The notes under the pieces: generated by a model
Seen by the model: the letters and a program-made list of their open reading frames with translations, nothing else
Told to the model about the DNA's origin: nothing
Database searches by the model: none
Position numbers and translations under genes: made by a program
Shown here: one piece after another, positions 20,724 through 32,339 of the stretch
Layout of the letters: each line of letters starts with the position of its first letter
Position numbering within the stretch: the first letter of the stretch is position 1
Source of the DNA: Streptomyces caatingaensis
Lineage (GTDB): Bacteria; Actinomycetota; Actinomycetes; Streptomycetales; Streptomycetaceae
Direction: 5' to 3'
Length of the DNA: 64,000 nt
NCBI RefSeq assembly: GCF_001187435.1
Contig: NZ_LFXA01000004.1
Coordinates: forward strand, 625,001 to 689,000

Positions 20724-21905
20724 ATGTCCGTCGATGCCCTCACCCCGCCCCTGTCCGGCCGCGCCCGGCTGACCCTGCTGGTGCTGTGCGCCGCCCAGTT
20801 CGTCGTCACGCTGGACTTCTCGATCCTCAACGTCGCCCTGCCGGTGCTCGGTTCCGACCTCGGCATGGGCCGGGCCGACCTCCAGTGGGCGGTCACCGCC
20901 TTCGCCCTGCCCTCCGGCGGGCTGCTGCTGCTCTTCGGCCGGCTCGGCGACCGCTACGGGCGGCGCCGGCTCTTCCTCCTCGGGCTCCGCGTCTTCACGG
21001 CGGCCTCGGTGCTGGTCGCCCTCGCCCCCGGCACCGCGTCCTTCCTCACCGGGCGGGCCCTTCAGGGCGTGGGCGCGGCGCTGATCGTGCCGACCGGCAT
21101 GGCGCTGCTCACCACGTCCTTCCCCGAAGGGCCGCTGCGCGAGCGGGCGTTGGGCATCAACGGCACGGTGCTCTCGCTCGGCTACACCACGGGGATGGTC
21201 CTCGCCCTGTCGGCCGCCGCGCAGCGGGGTTTCGGCGCGGCGGACGTGATCCTTTCCTTCTCCGCCGGCGTCCTGCTCCTCGCCGTCTTCGCCGTCGTCG
21301 AGTCCCGGGCCGCCGCCCCGCTGGTGCCGCTGGCGATGCTGCGGCGGCGGACGGTGGCCTGGGGGAACCTCGGCGGGCTGGCCACGGTGGCGACCATGAC
21401 CGCGCTGATCTTCCTCCTCACCCTCTACCTCCAGGACGTGCTGGGCCTTTCGCCCTTCCGCACCGGGCTCCTCTTCGGCGTGCAGGGGCTCTTCGCGGCC
21501 CTCGGCGGCCTGACCGCCTCCCGCGTCGTGGCCCGCTTCGGCGCACGGCGTGTGCTGGCCGGCTCCCTGCTGTTCCAGGCCGGCGCGACCGCGCCGCTGG
21601 CGTGGCTGGGCACGGGCCCGGGGGCGGTGTGGACGGCCCTGGCCGGGGCGTCGGTGGGGGTCGTGGGGAATCTGTGGGCCGTGGTGGCCTACGGGGTCGT
21701 CGCGACGTCGGGTGTGCCGGATGACGAACAGGGCCTGGCCACGGGCCTGGTGACCAGCGCGCAGCAGCTCGGGACGACGGTCGGCATCCCGCTGCTGAGC
21801 GCGGCGGGGGCGGGGTGGGGGCTGCGGCCGGCGATCGGGGTCGATGCGGTGGTGGTGGCGGGGGTGGGGGTGCTGGTGGCGCTGGGCCTCCGGGCGGGGG
21901 ATTGA
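20724..21905 (+). CDS. DHA2-like MFS transporter, module 2, internally shortened
   Basis: 393 residues from ATG 20724. It is clearly paralogous to the transporter at 18228 (LDFSILNVALPVLGSDLGMG, GRLGDRYGRRRLF, LTLYLQDVLGLSPFRTGL). After GYTTGM it jumps straight to LALSAAAQRGFG, so about 70 residues present in the first copy are missing in frame. The lost part corresponds to roughly two membrane segments and a loop in the middle of the protein. The frame is otherwise intact. It may be inactive, or may work as a 12-segment protein. It is divergent from the regulator at 19742. Confidence 0.82.
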   Translation: MSVDALTPPLSGRARLTLLVLCAAQFVVTLDFSILNVALPVLGSDLGMGRADLQWAVTAFALPSGGLLLLFGRLGDRYGRRRLFLLGLRVFTAASVLVALAPGTASFLTGRALQGVGAALIVPTGMALLTTSFPEGPLRERALGINGTVLSLGYTTGMVLALSAAAQRGFGAADVILSFSAGVLLLAVFAVVESRAAAPLVPLAMLRRRTVAWGNLGGLATVATMTALIFLLTLYLQDVLGLSPFRTGLLFGVQGLFAALGGLTASRVVARFGARRVLAGSLLFQAGATAPLAWLGTGPGAVWTALAGASVGVVGNLWAVVAYGVVATSGVPDDEQGLATGLVTSAQQLGTTVGIPLLSAAGAGWGLRPAIGVDAVVVAGVGVLVALGLRAGD

Positions 21906-21944
21906 GCCCCAGCCCCTCCCCCAGGGGGGTAGGGCCGGGGCTCA
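21903..21944. terminator. bidirectional terminator hairpin
   Basis: TGAGCCCC and GGGGCTCA form a perfect 8-base outer stem, with further GC pairing inside. It lies between the convergent transporter and SRPBCC genes, overlapping both stop codons. Confidence 0.7.
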
Positions 21945-22376
21945 GTCCCCCCGGCCGGCGCCCAAGCCACCCCGCACCACCGCCTCCTCCAACCGCTCCA
22001 GACTCCGCTCCAGCGCCGCCTCCACCACCCCGTCCTCCGGCCGGTGCGACCCCGGCCCGAACGACAGATGGACAGTCACAGCACTGCCACCGGAACCACC
22101 CCCGCCCCCATCCGCCGGCGCCACCTGCAACCACCCCGCATACCGCCGGTCCTCACTCGTGCACCACTCCAGCCGGAGCCGCTCCCGCCGCGGGCAGACG
22201 AGGGCCTCCGCGTCGTCGCCGGTGCGGTCCTCGTGGACGGTGACCACCGGCGGGTGGCCGGCGTGGACGTGGAGCTCCCCGGGGAGCCAGTGCTCCAGCC
22301 GCCCCACATCACAGGCCTGGTCGAAAACCGCCTCGGGAGGGGCGGCGATGGTACGGGTGCGTTCGAACTCGCTCAT
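21942..22376 (-). CDS. SRPBCC/START-type domain protein
   Basis: 144 residues. The start MSEFERTRTIAAPPEAVFDQACDV and the WLP motif are typical of SRPBCC (polyketide cyclase/dehydrase-like) proteins, which form a helix-grip cavity for a hydrophobic ligand. Later blocks LRLEWCTSEDRRYAGWLQV and a C-terminal helix LERSLERLEEAVVRG complete the fold. A Gly-rich insert (GGGGGSGG) lies in the middle. Ligand unknown. It is convergent with the shortened transporter and lies downstream of the corC terminator. Confidence 0.8.
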   Translation of the reverse strand: MSEFERTRTIAAPPEAVFDQACDVGRLEHWLPGELHVHAGHPPVVTVHEDRTGDDAEALVCPRRERLRLEWCTSEDRRYAGWLQVAPADGGGGGSGGSAVTVHLSFGPGSHRPEDGVVEAALERSLERLEEAVVRGGLGAGRGD

Positions 22377-22404
22377 GGGGCGGTGGGTAACCCGCCACCG
22401 CCCC
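22377..22404 (-). terminator. terminator hairpin after corC
   Basis: GGGGCGGTGG and CCACCGCCCC form a perfect 10-base stem with an eight-base loop, 26 bases beyond the corC-like stop and immediately before the SRPBCC gene start. It likely ends the phoH-ybeY-corC transcript. Confidence 0.6.
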
Positions 22405-22430
22405 GCCCATGCGCACCCCCGGAGAACCGG

Positions 22431-23792
22431 TCAGGAAATTCCGCCGCCCGGCCCCGCGCCCGGCCCCCCGGCCACACCCTCGGCCGCGGACGCCGCGGAT
22501 CCACCCCGCACCGGCTCCACCAGCACCGTCACGATCCGGTTCCGCCGCCCCGCGGGCGCCTCGGCCGTCAGCCGCAGCGCCGTCACCGCCGGATCGGCCC
22601 CCCGCTCGGCGAGCGGCACATCCGCCGTCGCGCCGGCGATCGGCACCCGGCCCAGGGACTTGGCGAGGAGCCCGCCGACAGTCTCGACGTCCTCGTCGTC
22701 CAGGTCCTCCAGGCCGTACAGCTCCCCGAGGTCCCCGAGGTCCAGCCGGGCCGTGACCCGGTAACGGCCCTCGCCCAGCTCCTCCACCGGCGGCAGCTCG
22801 CGGTCGTACTCGTCGGTGATCTCGCCGACGATCTCCTCGAGGATGTCCTCGATCGTGACGATGCCGGCCGTGCCGCCGTACTCGTCGATGACGACCGCGC
22901 AGTGATTGCGCTGCTGCTGCATCTCGCGCAACAGATCACCGGCGTTCTTGGTGTCGGGCACGAAGACCGCCGGCCGCATCACCGTGGAGACCGGCTCCGA
23001 CTCCGCCTCGCGATTGATGTGGGTGCGCCGGACGAGGTCCTTGAGGTAGACGATGCCGACGACGTCGTCCTCGTTCTCGCCGGTCACGGGGATCCGCGAG
23101 AAGCCGGAGCGCAGCGCCAGCGTCAGCGCCTGCCGGATGGTCTTGCCGCGCTCGATGACGACGAGATCCGTCCGGGGCACCATCACCTCGCGGACGAGCG
23201 TGTCGCCGAGCTCGAAGACGGAGTGCACCATGCGCCGCTCCTCGTCCTCGATGAGCGACTCCTTCTCCGCGAGGTCCACCATCGCCCTCAGCTCCGCCTC
23301 GGAGGCGAAGGGACCCATGCGGAAGCCGCGGCCGGGGGTGAGGGCGTTCCCGATGAGGATCAGCAGCCGCGGCACCGGCCCCATGACCCGGGCGAGCGGC
23401 AGCAGGACGTACGCGGCGGCCGTCGCGGTGCCCAGCGGATGCTGGCGGCCGATGGTGCGCGGGGAGACGCCGACGGCCACGTACGAGACGAGGACCATCA
23501 CCGCGACGGCGACGGTCAGCGCCTGCCAGGTCGCCTGGAACTCGCGCAGGCAGACGTACGTCACCAGCACGCCCGCCGCCATCTCGCAGGCGACGCGCAC
23601 CAGCAGCGCGACGTTGAGGTAGCGCGTCGGGTCGGCGGCGACGGCCATGAGCTTCGCGCTGCCGCGCCGCCCCAGCCGCACCGCCTCCTCCGCGCGGAAC
23701 CGCGTCGTCCGGGACAGCCCCGCCTCCGCGCAGGCCGCGAGCCAGGCGACGACGAGCAGGAGGACCGCCGCGGCGATCAGCTGGCCGGTCAC
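22431..23792 (-). CDS. CorC/HlyC-type membrane protein with CNNM and CBS domains
   Basis: 453 residues from a GTG that overlaps the ybeY stop (GTGA). An N-terminal CNNM (DUF21) region with three to four membrane segments runs to about residue 150. Then come [20 protein letters not shown], two CBS domains ([14 protein letters not shown] and [12 protein letters not shown]), and the C-terminal CorC_HlyC domain (from about 345). Such proteins are linked to magnesium and cobalt efflux. The tail is disordered Gly/Ala/Pro. The position after phoH and ybeY is conserved across actinobacteria. Confidence 0.93.
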   Translation of the reverse strand: MTGQLIAAAVLLLVVAWLAACAEAGLSRTTRFRAEEAVRLGRRGSAKLMAVAADPTRYLNVALLVRVACEMAAGVLVTYVCLREFQATWQALTVAVAVMVLVSYVAVGVSPRTIGRQHPLGTATAAAYVLLPLARVMGPVPRLLILIGNALTPGRGFRMGPFASEAELRAMVDLAEKESLIEDEERRMVHSVFELGDTLVREVMVPRTDLVVIERGKTIRQALTLALRSGFSRIPVTGENEDDVVGIVYLKDLVRRTHINREAESEPVSTVMRPAVFVPDTKNAGDLLREMQQQRNHCAVVIDEYGGTAGIVTIEDILEEIVGEITDEYDRELPPVEELGEGRYRVTARLDLGDLGELYGLEDLDDEDVETVGGLLAKSLGRVPIAGATADVPLAERGADPAVTALRLTAEAPAGRRNRIVTVLVEPVRGGSAASAAEGVAGGPGAGPGGGIS

Positions 23793-24286
23793 GTGATCGT
23801 GGGAGCCGGGGAGGCCCCTTCGATCCCGCGCTCGGCGCGCCAGCCGTCGATGATCGCCGCCTGGAGGCCGAACATCTCGGCCTTCTCGTCGGGTTCCTCG
23901 TGGTCGTAACCGAGGAGGTGCAGGACGCCGTGGACGGTCAGGAGCTGGAGCTCCTCGTCCATGGAGTGCCGGGTGGGGGCCGCCTCGCCCTGCTTCCTCG
24001 CGACCTCCGGGCAGAGCACGATGTCGCCGAGGAGCCCCTGCGGGGGCTCGTCGTCGTCCTTCGTCGGCGGACGCAGCTCGTCCATCGGGAAGGACATGAC
24101 GTCGGTCGGGCCGGGCAGGTCCATCCACTGGATGTGGAGCTGCTCCATGGCCTCGGCGTCGACGACGATGACCGACAGCTCGGAGAGCGGGTGGATGCGC
24201 ATCCGGGCCAGCGCGTAGCGGGCGACGTCGAGGATCGCCTGCTCGTCGACCTCCGTGCCGGATTCGTTGTTGACGTCGATCGACAT
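23789..24286 (-). CDS. ybeY: endoribonuclease YbeY
   Basis: 165 residues. YbeY is a zinc metalloenzyme needed for 16S rRNA 3' end maturation and ribosome quality control. The signature H-x3-H-x5-H appears as [16 protein letters not shown] (about residues 118-133), with LNxxxR-like substitution [24 protein letters not shown] before it. The C-terminus extends about 30 residues past the motif. It starts 12 bases after the phoH stop and overlaps corC, so phoH-ybeY-corC form one operon. Confidence 0.96.
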   Translation of the reverse strand: MSIDVNNESGTEVDEQAILDVARYALARMRIHPLSELSVIVVDAEAMEQLHIQWMDLPGPTDVMSFPMDELRPPTKDDDEPPQGLLGDIVLCPEVARKQGEAAPTRHSMDEELQLLTVHGVLHLLGYDHEEPDEKAEMFGLQAAIIDGWRAERGIEGASPAPTIT

Positions 24287-24298
24287 CGTGCTCAGTGA

Positions 24299-26389
<2,091 letters not shown>

Positions 26390-26526
26390 GGGCCGGCTCT
26401 GTGGCCTGCTCATCCCTCTTTCCATGTGCGTGCGTCCGGCGGCCACGGATCCGGCCGCCCCGTACCGCCCAGGGTACGCCGGAGCCGGGGCGGGCCCGAG
26501 GGGATTTCCGCGTCCCGGAAGACCCC

Positions 26527-27633
26527 TCACGCGCCCCGGAAGCCGAGCGTGGGCTGGGCCCGGCGGAGCGGCCAGGGCCTGGTCACGCCGGGGAGCAGCC
26601 CGTCGAGGAAGGCGTAGCGGCGCAGGGCGTCCCGGGACTGGTCGTCGTAGGAGCGGGTGTGGTGCCACCAGGCGGCGATCTCCACCCAGCCCGGCGCGGA
26701 GAGCGAGCCGCCGAACTCCTGGACGGACAGGGCCGAGGTCAGGCAGGCGAAGGCCAGCCGGTCGGCCAGCGGCCAGCCGGCCAGGGTGCCGGTGACGAAG
26801 CCGGCGACGAAGACGTCCCCCGCGCCGGTGGGGTCGAGCGCCTCCACGACGATGGCCGGCACCTCGGCGGTCTCCCCGGTCCGTCCGTCGGCGGCGTAGG
26901 CGCCCTTCTCCCCCATGGTCACCACGGCCAGCGGCACCCGGTCGGCCAGCGCGCGGGCGGCGGCGCGCGGGCAGTCGGTGCGGGTGTAGCGCATGGCCTC
27001 CTCGGCGTTGGGCAGGAACGCCTCGCAGTGCTCCAGGTCGGCCAGGTCGGCCGGGTCCCAGCGGCCGGTGTCGTCCCAGCCGACGTCGGCGAAGACCCGG
27101 CTGCCGGCCCGCGCCGCGTTGCCGATCCACTCCTCCTGCCTGCCGGGGACGAGCAGCGCGACGGCCGCCTCGGCGCGCACCGGGCTGGCCGGCACGGGCG
27201 TCTCGGGCGGCGGCGCCTCGTGGCCGTGCGAGATCATCGTCCGCTCGCCCTCGTACGCCATGGAGACCGTCACCGGGGAGTGCCAGCCGGGCACGGTGCG
27301 CGACTGGCCGAGGTCGATGCCCTCGCCTCTGGAGAGCGCCTCCCAGCAGTACTCGCCGTACATGTCGTCGCCGAACGCGGCGGCGAGCGAGGTCCGCAGG
27401 CCCAACCGGGCCAGCGCCGTGGCCATGTTGGCGATGCCGCCGGGGCTCGACCCCATGCCCCGCGCCCAGGACTCGGTGCCGCGCACGGGCGCCGAGTCCA
27501 GGCCGGTGAAGATGATGTCGAGGAAGACGGTGCCGGTGAGGTAGACGTCGAACTCCGGTCCGCCCGGGGCGCGCAGACCCGCGAGGGGATCGAGGACCGG
27601 GGCACCTGCGGGGCGTTCGGAAGGAATCGTCAT
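26527..27633 (-). CDS. PfkB-family carbohydrate kinase
   Basis: 368 residues from ATG 27633. The PfkB fold is shown by an N-terminal GTVFLDIIFTGL, the Gly-rich SSPGGIANMATALARLG (sugar binding), and the C-terminal signature DPTGAGDVFVAGF with the catalytic Asp (about residue 270). It phosphorylates a sugar or nucleoside; the substrate cannot be told. It is divergent from the GH4 glycosidase at 27700 with only 66 bases between them, so both may act on the same carbohydrate. The first 27 residues are a loosely conserved extension. Confidence 0.9.
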   Translation of the reverse strand: MTIPSERPAGAPVLDPLAGLRAPGGPEFDVYLTGTVFLDIIFTGLDSAPVRGTESWARGMGSSPGGIANMATALARLGLRTSLAAAFGDDMYGEYCWEALSRGEGIDLGQSRTVPGWHSPVTVSMAYEGERTMISHGHEAPPPETPVPASPVRAEAAVALLVPGRQEEWIGNAARAGSRVFADVGWDDTGRWDPADLADLEHCEAFLPNAEEAMRYTRTDCPRAAARALADRVPLAVVTMGEKGAYAADGRTGETAEVPAIVVEALDPTGAGDVFVAGFVTGTLAGWPLADRLAFACLTSALSVQEFGGSLSAPGWVEIAAWWHHTRSYDDQSRDALRRYAFLDGLLPGVTRPWPLRRAQPTLGFRGA

Positions 27634-27699
27634 CTCGTCGCTACTCCTCTCGGGGGTGCGGTTCGGACAGTGTGCCCGATGCTGCGGTACGTTCCGGCC

Positions 27700-29028
27700 A
27701 TGAGGCTGACGATTCTCGGCGGTGGCGGATTCCGGGTGCCCCTCGTGCACCGGGCCCTTCTCGACGACGCGCGGCGCGATGCGCCGGGCCGCGTCACCGA
27801 ACTGGTGCTGTTCGACACGGACTCGATGCGCGCCAGAGTGATCACATCGGTGCTGACCGCGCAGGCGGACGGGGTGCCCGGCGCGCCCTCCGTCCGGGTG
27901 GCGCGCGATCTCGACGAGGCGCTGCGGGGCGCCGACTTCGTCTTCTCCGCCATCCGTGTGGGCGGTACGGCGGGGCGGGTGCGCGACGAGCGCATCGCGT
28001 TGGACGAAGGGGTGTTGGGGCAGGAGACCGTCGGCGCCGGCGGGGTCCTGTACGGGCTGCGCACCCTTCCCGTGGCCCTGGACATCGCGCGGCGGGTGGC
28101 GGAGAACGCGCCGGACGCGTGGGTCATCAACTTCACCAATCCGGCGGGGATGGTGACCGAGGCGATGGCCTCGGTGCTGGGCGAGCGGGTGATCGGCATC
28201 TGCGACTCGCCGGTCGGTCTGGTCAGGCGCGCCGCGCGGGCGGCGGGGGCCGATCCGGACCGGGTCGAGTACGACTACGTGGGGCTCAACCACCTCGGCT
28301 GGCTGCGGTCGTTGACACTGGACGGACGTGAGTTGCTGCCGGGGCTGCTGGAGAACCCCGAGGCGCTGGCGTCGTTCGAGGAGGGCAAGCTCTTCGGCTC
28401 CGCCTGGCTGCGGGCGCTGGGCGCCCTGCCGAACGAGTACCTCCACTACTACTACTTCCGCCGTGAAACCCTGAGCGCGGTACGGGAGTCGGCGCAGACG
28501 CGGGGCGAGTTCCTCGACCGCCAGCAGGCCGACTTCTTCCGCCGGGCGGCGGCCGCGTCCTCGCCCGCCGCGGCCTACGACCTGTGGCGGCGCACCCGGC
28601 TGGAGCGCGAGGAGACGTACGGGGCCGACAGCCGTGCGGCGAGCGGGGGTTGGCGGCGCGACTCCTGCGACCTGGAGGGCGGCGGCTACGAGCGGGTGGC
28701 GCTCGCGCTGATGCGGGGGGTGGCGGGGGACGAGCGCTCCCGGCTGATCCTCGACGTCCGCAACGAGGGCACCGTTCCGGAGCTCGACCGGGAGGCGGTC
28801 ATCGAGACCGTCTGCGAGGTGAGCGCCAAGGGCGCCCGGCCGCTGCCGTGCGCCCCCCTGCGTGAGGACCAGCTCGGGCTGATGTTCCAGGTCAAGGCGG
28901 TGGAGCGGGGTGTGATCGACGCGGCGGCCGGACGGGATCCGCGGGCCGCGCTGCGGGCGCTGGCCCTGCACCCGCTGGTGGACTCGCCGGCGGTGGCGGC
29001 CCGGATCCTGGAGCGGGCGGAGGTGTAG
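27700..29028 (+). CDS. GH4-family 6-phospho-beta-glucosidase-like enzyme
   Basis: 442 residues from ATG 27700; an in-frame ATG at 27679 is less likely. GH4 enzymes cleave phosphoglycosides by an NAD+- and metal-dependent redox mechanism. Seen here: dinucleotide-binding start LTILGGGGFRVP, INFTNPAGMVTEA, the metal ligand Cys in GICDSPVGL, and the metal ligand His in LNHLGWLRS. Length is normal. Substrate (6-phospho-beta or alpha-glycoside) cannot be fixed from sequence. The divergent PfkB kinase suggests a small sugar-use locus. Confidence 0.92.
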   Translation: MRLTILGGGGFRVPLVHRALLDDARRDAPGRVTELVLFDTDSMRARVITSVLTAQADGVPGAPSVRVARDLDEALRGADFVFSAIRVGGTAGRVRDERIALDEGVLGQETVGAGGVLYGLRTLPVALDIARRVAENAPDAWVINFTNPAGMVTEAMASVLGERVIGICDSPVGLVRRAARAAGADPDRVEYDYVGLNHLGWLRSLTLDGRELLPGLLENPEALASFEEGKLFGSAWLRALGALPNEYLHYYYFRRETLSAVRESAQTRGEFLDRQQADFFRRAAAASSPAAAYDLWRRTRLEREETYGADSRAASGGWRRDSCDLEGGGYERVALALMRGVAGDERSRLILDVRNEGTVPELDREAVIETVCEVSAKGARPLPCAPLREDQLGLMFQVKAVERGVIDAAAGRDPRAALRALALHPLVDSPAVAARILERAEV

Positions 29029-29080
29029 CCCGTCCTGTAGCCCGTCCGGGGCAGGTGTGGCGGGCGTGACGGGAGTGACA

Positions 29081-29110
29081 TTGACCGGGTGCGGCGCGAG
29101 GCCCTAGCTT
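29081..29110 (+). promoter_or_regulatory. putative sigma-70-type promoter of the HAD phosphatase gene
   Basis: TTGACC at 29081-29086 and TAGCTT at 29105-29110 are separated by 18 bases, close to the vegetative (HrdB) consensus. It lies 38 bases ahead of the GTG start at 29148. Confidence 0.55.
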
Positions 29111-29147
29111 CGCGCTGCACCTTTTATGCCCTCCGCAGGAGTCACCC

Positions 29148-29933
29148 GTGCCACTCTCGTCCAAGCGTGCCCGTCTCGCCGCCACCGTCGCCGCCGTCGC
29201 CGTCGGGGCCGGTCTCTACACGGCGGGCGCGGCCACCGCCGACCGCTCGGTCCCCCGGACGGACAAGGAGATCCCCAACCTCTCCCTCGTCCAGGAGAAG
29301 ATCAAGGCGTACTACGGCGACACCGTGGACAAGAACGGCGAGCACTGGGCGTCGCCGGACAGCGCCTACGCGCGGCAGGTCGCCGGCATCGAGAAGCGCG
29401 CCAAGGCGCACCTGGAGGACGTCCTCGCGCGGGGCACCGCCAAGGGCGGGAAGCCGGCCATCGTCCTCGACCTGGACGACACCACCCTGCTCACCTACAA
29501 CTATGAGCTGAAGCAGGGCTTCCACTTCACTCCGGAGTCGCAGGACGCGTACCTGAAGTCCACCGACACCAAGCCGGTGTTCGGCATGCCGAAGCTGGTC
29601 AACTGGGCCAAGTCCCGGGGCATCGAGGTCTTCTACGTGACCGGGCGCGACGAGCACCAGCGCGACTGGAGCGTCCGCAACCTCAAGAACGTCGGCTACA
29701 AGCCGGCCGCCGACACGGCCCACTTCTTCCTCAAGAACAAGAAGAACCCGCCGGCCTACCTGCCCTGCGGCGCGACGTGCACCACCACCGAGTACAAGTC
29801 GGGCACGCGCAAGCACATCGAGGCGCGGGGCTACCGCATCGTCGCCAACTTCGGCGACCAGTGGAGCGACCTGAACGGCGGCCACTCCGGCCGCGCGTTC
29901 AAGATGCCGAACCCGATGTACTACCTGCCCTGA
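29148..29933 (+). CDS. secreted HAD-type acid phosphatase
   Basis: 261 residues from GTG 29148, with GGAG seven bases upstream. A signal peptide runs to about residue 31 (hydrophobic [17 protein letters not shown], then ATA/DR). The catalytic HAD motif is [10 protein letters not shown] with Asp nucleophile and acid, motif II lies in VFYVTGRDE, and the C-terminal motif is [10 protein letters not shown]. This matches the class B/plant vegetative-storage-type acid phosphatase family (HAD subfamily IIIB). It should act outside the membrane on phosphate esters. Its end overlaps the convergent rnz stop by 13 bases. Confidence 0.92.
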   Translation: MPLSSKRARLAATVAAVAVGAGLYTAGAATADRSVPRTDKEIPNLSLVQEKIKAYYGDTVDKNGEHWASPDSAYARQVAGIEKRAKAHLEDVLARGTAKGGKPAIVLDLDDTTLLTYNYELKQGFHFTPESQDAYLKSTDTKPVFGMPKLVNWAKSRGIEVFYVTGRDEHQRDWSVRNLKNVGYKPAADTAHFFLKNKKNPPAYLPCGATCTTTEYKSGTRKHIEARGYRIVANFGDQWSDLNGGHSGRAFKMPNPMYYLP

Positions 29934-30838
29934 TCCCGTTTCGGGACGGGAACGCGCATCAGGTCCCGGGCGATGGTGAGTTCGCCCTCGTACCCGGCCG
30001 CCCGGGCCTGCCGCTCGAAGACGGACGCGTCGTGGTAGCGCTGCGAGAAGTGCGTCAGCACCAGGTGCCGCACCCCCGCCTCGCGCGCCACGCGCGCCGC
30101 CTGGCCGGCCGTCAGGTGCCCGTGCTCCTTGGCGAGCCCCTCGTCCTCGTCGGTGAAGGTCGACTCGATGACGAGCATGTCGCAGCCCTCGGCGAGGGCG
30201 TGCACGCCGTCGCACAGCCGGGTGTCCATCACGAACGCGAACCGCTGTCCGCGCCGCAGCTCGCTGACGTCCTCCAGGGACACCCCGCCGAGCGCGCCCT
30301 CCCGCTGGATCCGCCCCACGTCAGGGCCGGCGATCCCATGCTCCGCCAGCCTCTCCGGCAGCATGCGCCGCCCGTCGGGCTCGACGAGCCGGTAGCCGTA
30401 CGACTCGACGGGGTGCGAGAGCCGCCGCGCGTCCAGCGTGTACGCCGGGCCGTCCACCAGCCGCATCGCGACGCCGGACACGGGCTCCTCCACGAGCTCC
30501 ACCGTCTCCCGGTACGCCGTCGCGTACCGCAGCCGGTCGAAGAACCGCCGGCCGCCGGCCGGGTAGTGCGCGGTGACGGTGTGCGGCACGCGGTCGAGAT
30601 TGATCCGCTGGATCACCCCGGCGAGCCCCAGCGAGTGATCGCCGTGAAAGTGCGTCACACAGATCCGGTTCAGGTCGTGCGCGGCGACGCCGGCCCGCAG
30701 CATCTGCCGCTGCGTCCCCTCCCCGGGATCGAACATGATCCCCTCGCCGTCCCACAGCAGGACGTACCCGTTGTGGTTGCGGTGCCGCGTGGGGACCTGG
30801 CTGGCGGTCCCCAGCACGACGAATTCACGTACGGACAC
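29921..30838 (-). CDS. rnz: ribonuclease Z (tRNA 3' endonuclease)
   Basis: 305 residues from GTG 30838. It removes 3' trailers from tRNA precursors. The metallo-beta-lactamase zinc motif is [11 protein letters not shown] (about residue 62); further ligands are in FVMDTRLCD and THFSQRYHD near the C-terminus. The N-terminal [20 protein letters not shown] is characteristic of RNase Z. It is downstream of the HIT gene by about 13 bases and probably cotranscribed with it. Confidence 0.95.
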   Translation of the reverse strand: MSVREFVVLGTASQVPTRHRNHNGYVLLWDGEGIMFDPGEGTQRQMLRAGVAAHDLNRICVTHFHGDHSLGLAGVIQRINLDRVPHTVTAHYPAGGRRFFDRLRYATAYRETVELVEEPVSGVAMRLVDGPAYTLDARRLSHPVESYGYRLVEPDGRRMLPERLAEHGIAGPDVGRIQREGALGGVSLEDVSELRRGQRFAFVMDTRLCDGVHALAEGCDMLVIESTFTDEDEGLAKEHGHLTAGQAARVAREAGVRHLVLTHFSQRYHDASVFERQARAAGYEGELTIARDLMRVPVPKRDQGR

Positions 30839-30851
30839 GGTTCCGCGCTTT

Positions 30852-31211
30852 CTAGCCGGGAGGCCAGTTGAACCCGCGCCCGCCGAGCAGGTGCGCGTGC
30901 GCGTGGAAGACGGTCTGCCCGGCGCCGCTGCCGGTGTTGAAGACGATCCGGTACCCCGACCCCGTCACATCCTCCTCCGCGGCCACCTCGCCCGCCACCC
31001 GCAGTATCTCGGCGGCCGCCCCCGGCTCCCCGGCGGCGAGCGACGCCGCGTCCGGGTAGTGCACCTTGGGGATCACCAGCACATGCGTGGGCGCCTGGGG
31101 GTTGATGTCCCGGAACGCGACCGCGCTCTCCGTCTCCCGCACGATCGTCGCGGGCACCTCCTTCGCCACGATCTTGCAGAACAGGCAGTCGGCCTGCGGT
31201 TCTCCCGCCAC
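30852..31211 (-). CDS. HIT-family nucleotide-binding hydrolase
   Basis: 119 residues from GTG 31211, eight bases after AAGGAG. The N-terminus [13 protein letters not shown] holds two Cys typical of HINT proteins. The C-terminal histidine triad is [11 protein letters not shown] (H-x-H-x-H), whose central His is the nucleophile on nucleoside phosphoramidates or dinucleotides. A single-domain cytosolic enzyme, small and complete. It lies between the hydrolase gene and rnz on the same strand. Confidence 0.95.
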   Translation of the reverse strand: MAGEPQADCLFCKIVAKEVPATIVRETESAVAFRDINPQAPTHVLVIPKVHYPDAASLAAGEPGAAAEILRVAGEVAAEEDVTGSGYRIVFNTGSGAGQTVFHAHAHLLGGRGFNWPPG

Positions 31212-31253
31212 CGGCGCACTCCTTCCGGGTCGTCCGCTCGTACGGACCGGATG

Positions 31254-32045
31254 TTACCGGGCGGTGCCGACAGGGCCCGTTCCGGACCGCCGCGCGAGCG
31301 CGTCCGCCGCGGCCCTGGCGAAGGCGTCCGGGTTGTCGAGCATGATGTTGTGCCCGCAGTCCGGCACGGCGACGACGTCCACCCCGGCGGCCGAGAGCGC
31401 GTCCGCACCGGGCAGCGGGCCGTCGGCCGCGGGCACCAGGAAGGTCCGCGGAACGTCCAGCTCCATCAGCACCCCCCGGACCGCCCCCTTCGCAAGATGA
31501 ACGGCACTGCGGTGCAGAGCCTCCCGCCCCGCGAGCCGCATCGTGGCCCACCAGTGCGCCCCGGCCCGCTCGCGCACCTCGCGCCAGCCACCCGCGAGGA
31601 ATTCCTCCTCGGAGTACGCGGCGATCCCTCCACTGCCGGCGGCACCGGCCCGCACCTCCACCGGGTCGAGGTTGGCATCGACAAGCACCAGCCGCGCCAC
31701 GAGCCCCGGATGCCGCGCGGCGAGCATGACGGCGATCGCCCCGCCCATGCTGTGCGCGACCACCTCCGCGCCACGCACACCTTCGGCGACCAACGCCGAG
31801 GCGACGGCGTCGGCATGCCCCTCCAGCGTGTACCCGAACTCCACCGGCCGGTCACTGATCCCGTGCCCGAGCAGATCGAGCAACAGCGAACGATGCCCGC
31901 CGAGCAACGGATGCGCCGCAACTCCCGCGAAGTACGCGGGCGAAGACGCCCCCAGCCCATGCAGATAGACCCGCACCGGCTCCCGCCCGGGCAACTCGAC
32001 CCACCGAATCCGATCCCCCGCGTTCGTGACGACGGCACTCCGCAT
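31254..32045 (-). CDS. alpha/beta hydrolase
   Basis: 263 residues. The oxyanion region is VYLHGLGASSP, the nucleophile elbow is VAHSMGGAIAV with Ser about residue 99, the acid is probably in VLVPAADGPLPGAD, and the base is His in DCGHNIMLDNP. A lid region sits between residues 130 and 190. No signal peptide. The substrate, an ester or haloalkane-like small molecule, is unknown. It is the last conserved gene before the toxin island on this side and reads toward the HIT gene. Confidence 0.9.
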   Translation of the reverse strand: MRSAVVTNAGDRIRWVELPGREPVRVYLHGLGASSPAYFAGVAAHPLLGGHRSLLLDLLGHGISDRPVEFGYTLEGHADAVASALVAEGVRGAEVVAHSMGGAIAVMLAARHPGLVARLVLVDANLDPVEVRAGAAGSGGIAAYSEEEFLAGGWREVRERAGAHWWATMRLAGREALHRSAVHLAKGAVRGVLMELDVPRTFLVPAADGPLPGADALSAAGVDVVAVPDCGHNIMLDNPDAFARAAADALARRSGTGPVGTAR

Positions 32046-32339
32046 GCCCGACTCCCCCCAACTTCAAGATCGCTGAAGGAGCGAGCGTAACTGGGGGATC
32101 AAGCGGGCTCCGCACAGTGGAGTTGCCGACGCGCCGGTCACGCCGGACCGCTGCCCGACGACGCATGGCAACTGCCTTCCGTCGGTCGCTCGGTGGGCCA
32201 CAAGGGTGGTGCCCGACGGATGGGCGACCTCCCCGGCAACCTTGATTCGTCACCCTGCAACCTTCATGTCCGATGGCCGGCTTGAACTGCGCGACAACCG
32301 GGCAGTGGACTCTACCTGCTCCCGAACTCGATCAGGTCC
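32046..32339. other. gene-free stretch at the island edge
   Basis: About 290 bases between the alpha/beta hydrolase start and the SUKH-like gene. Short frames exist on both strands but none shows family-like sequence or a ribosome site. The composition is visibly less GC-rich than in the flanking housekeeping genes. I see no inverted repeats of attachment-site type. Confidence 0.4.
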
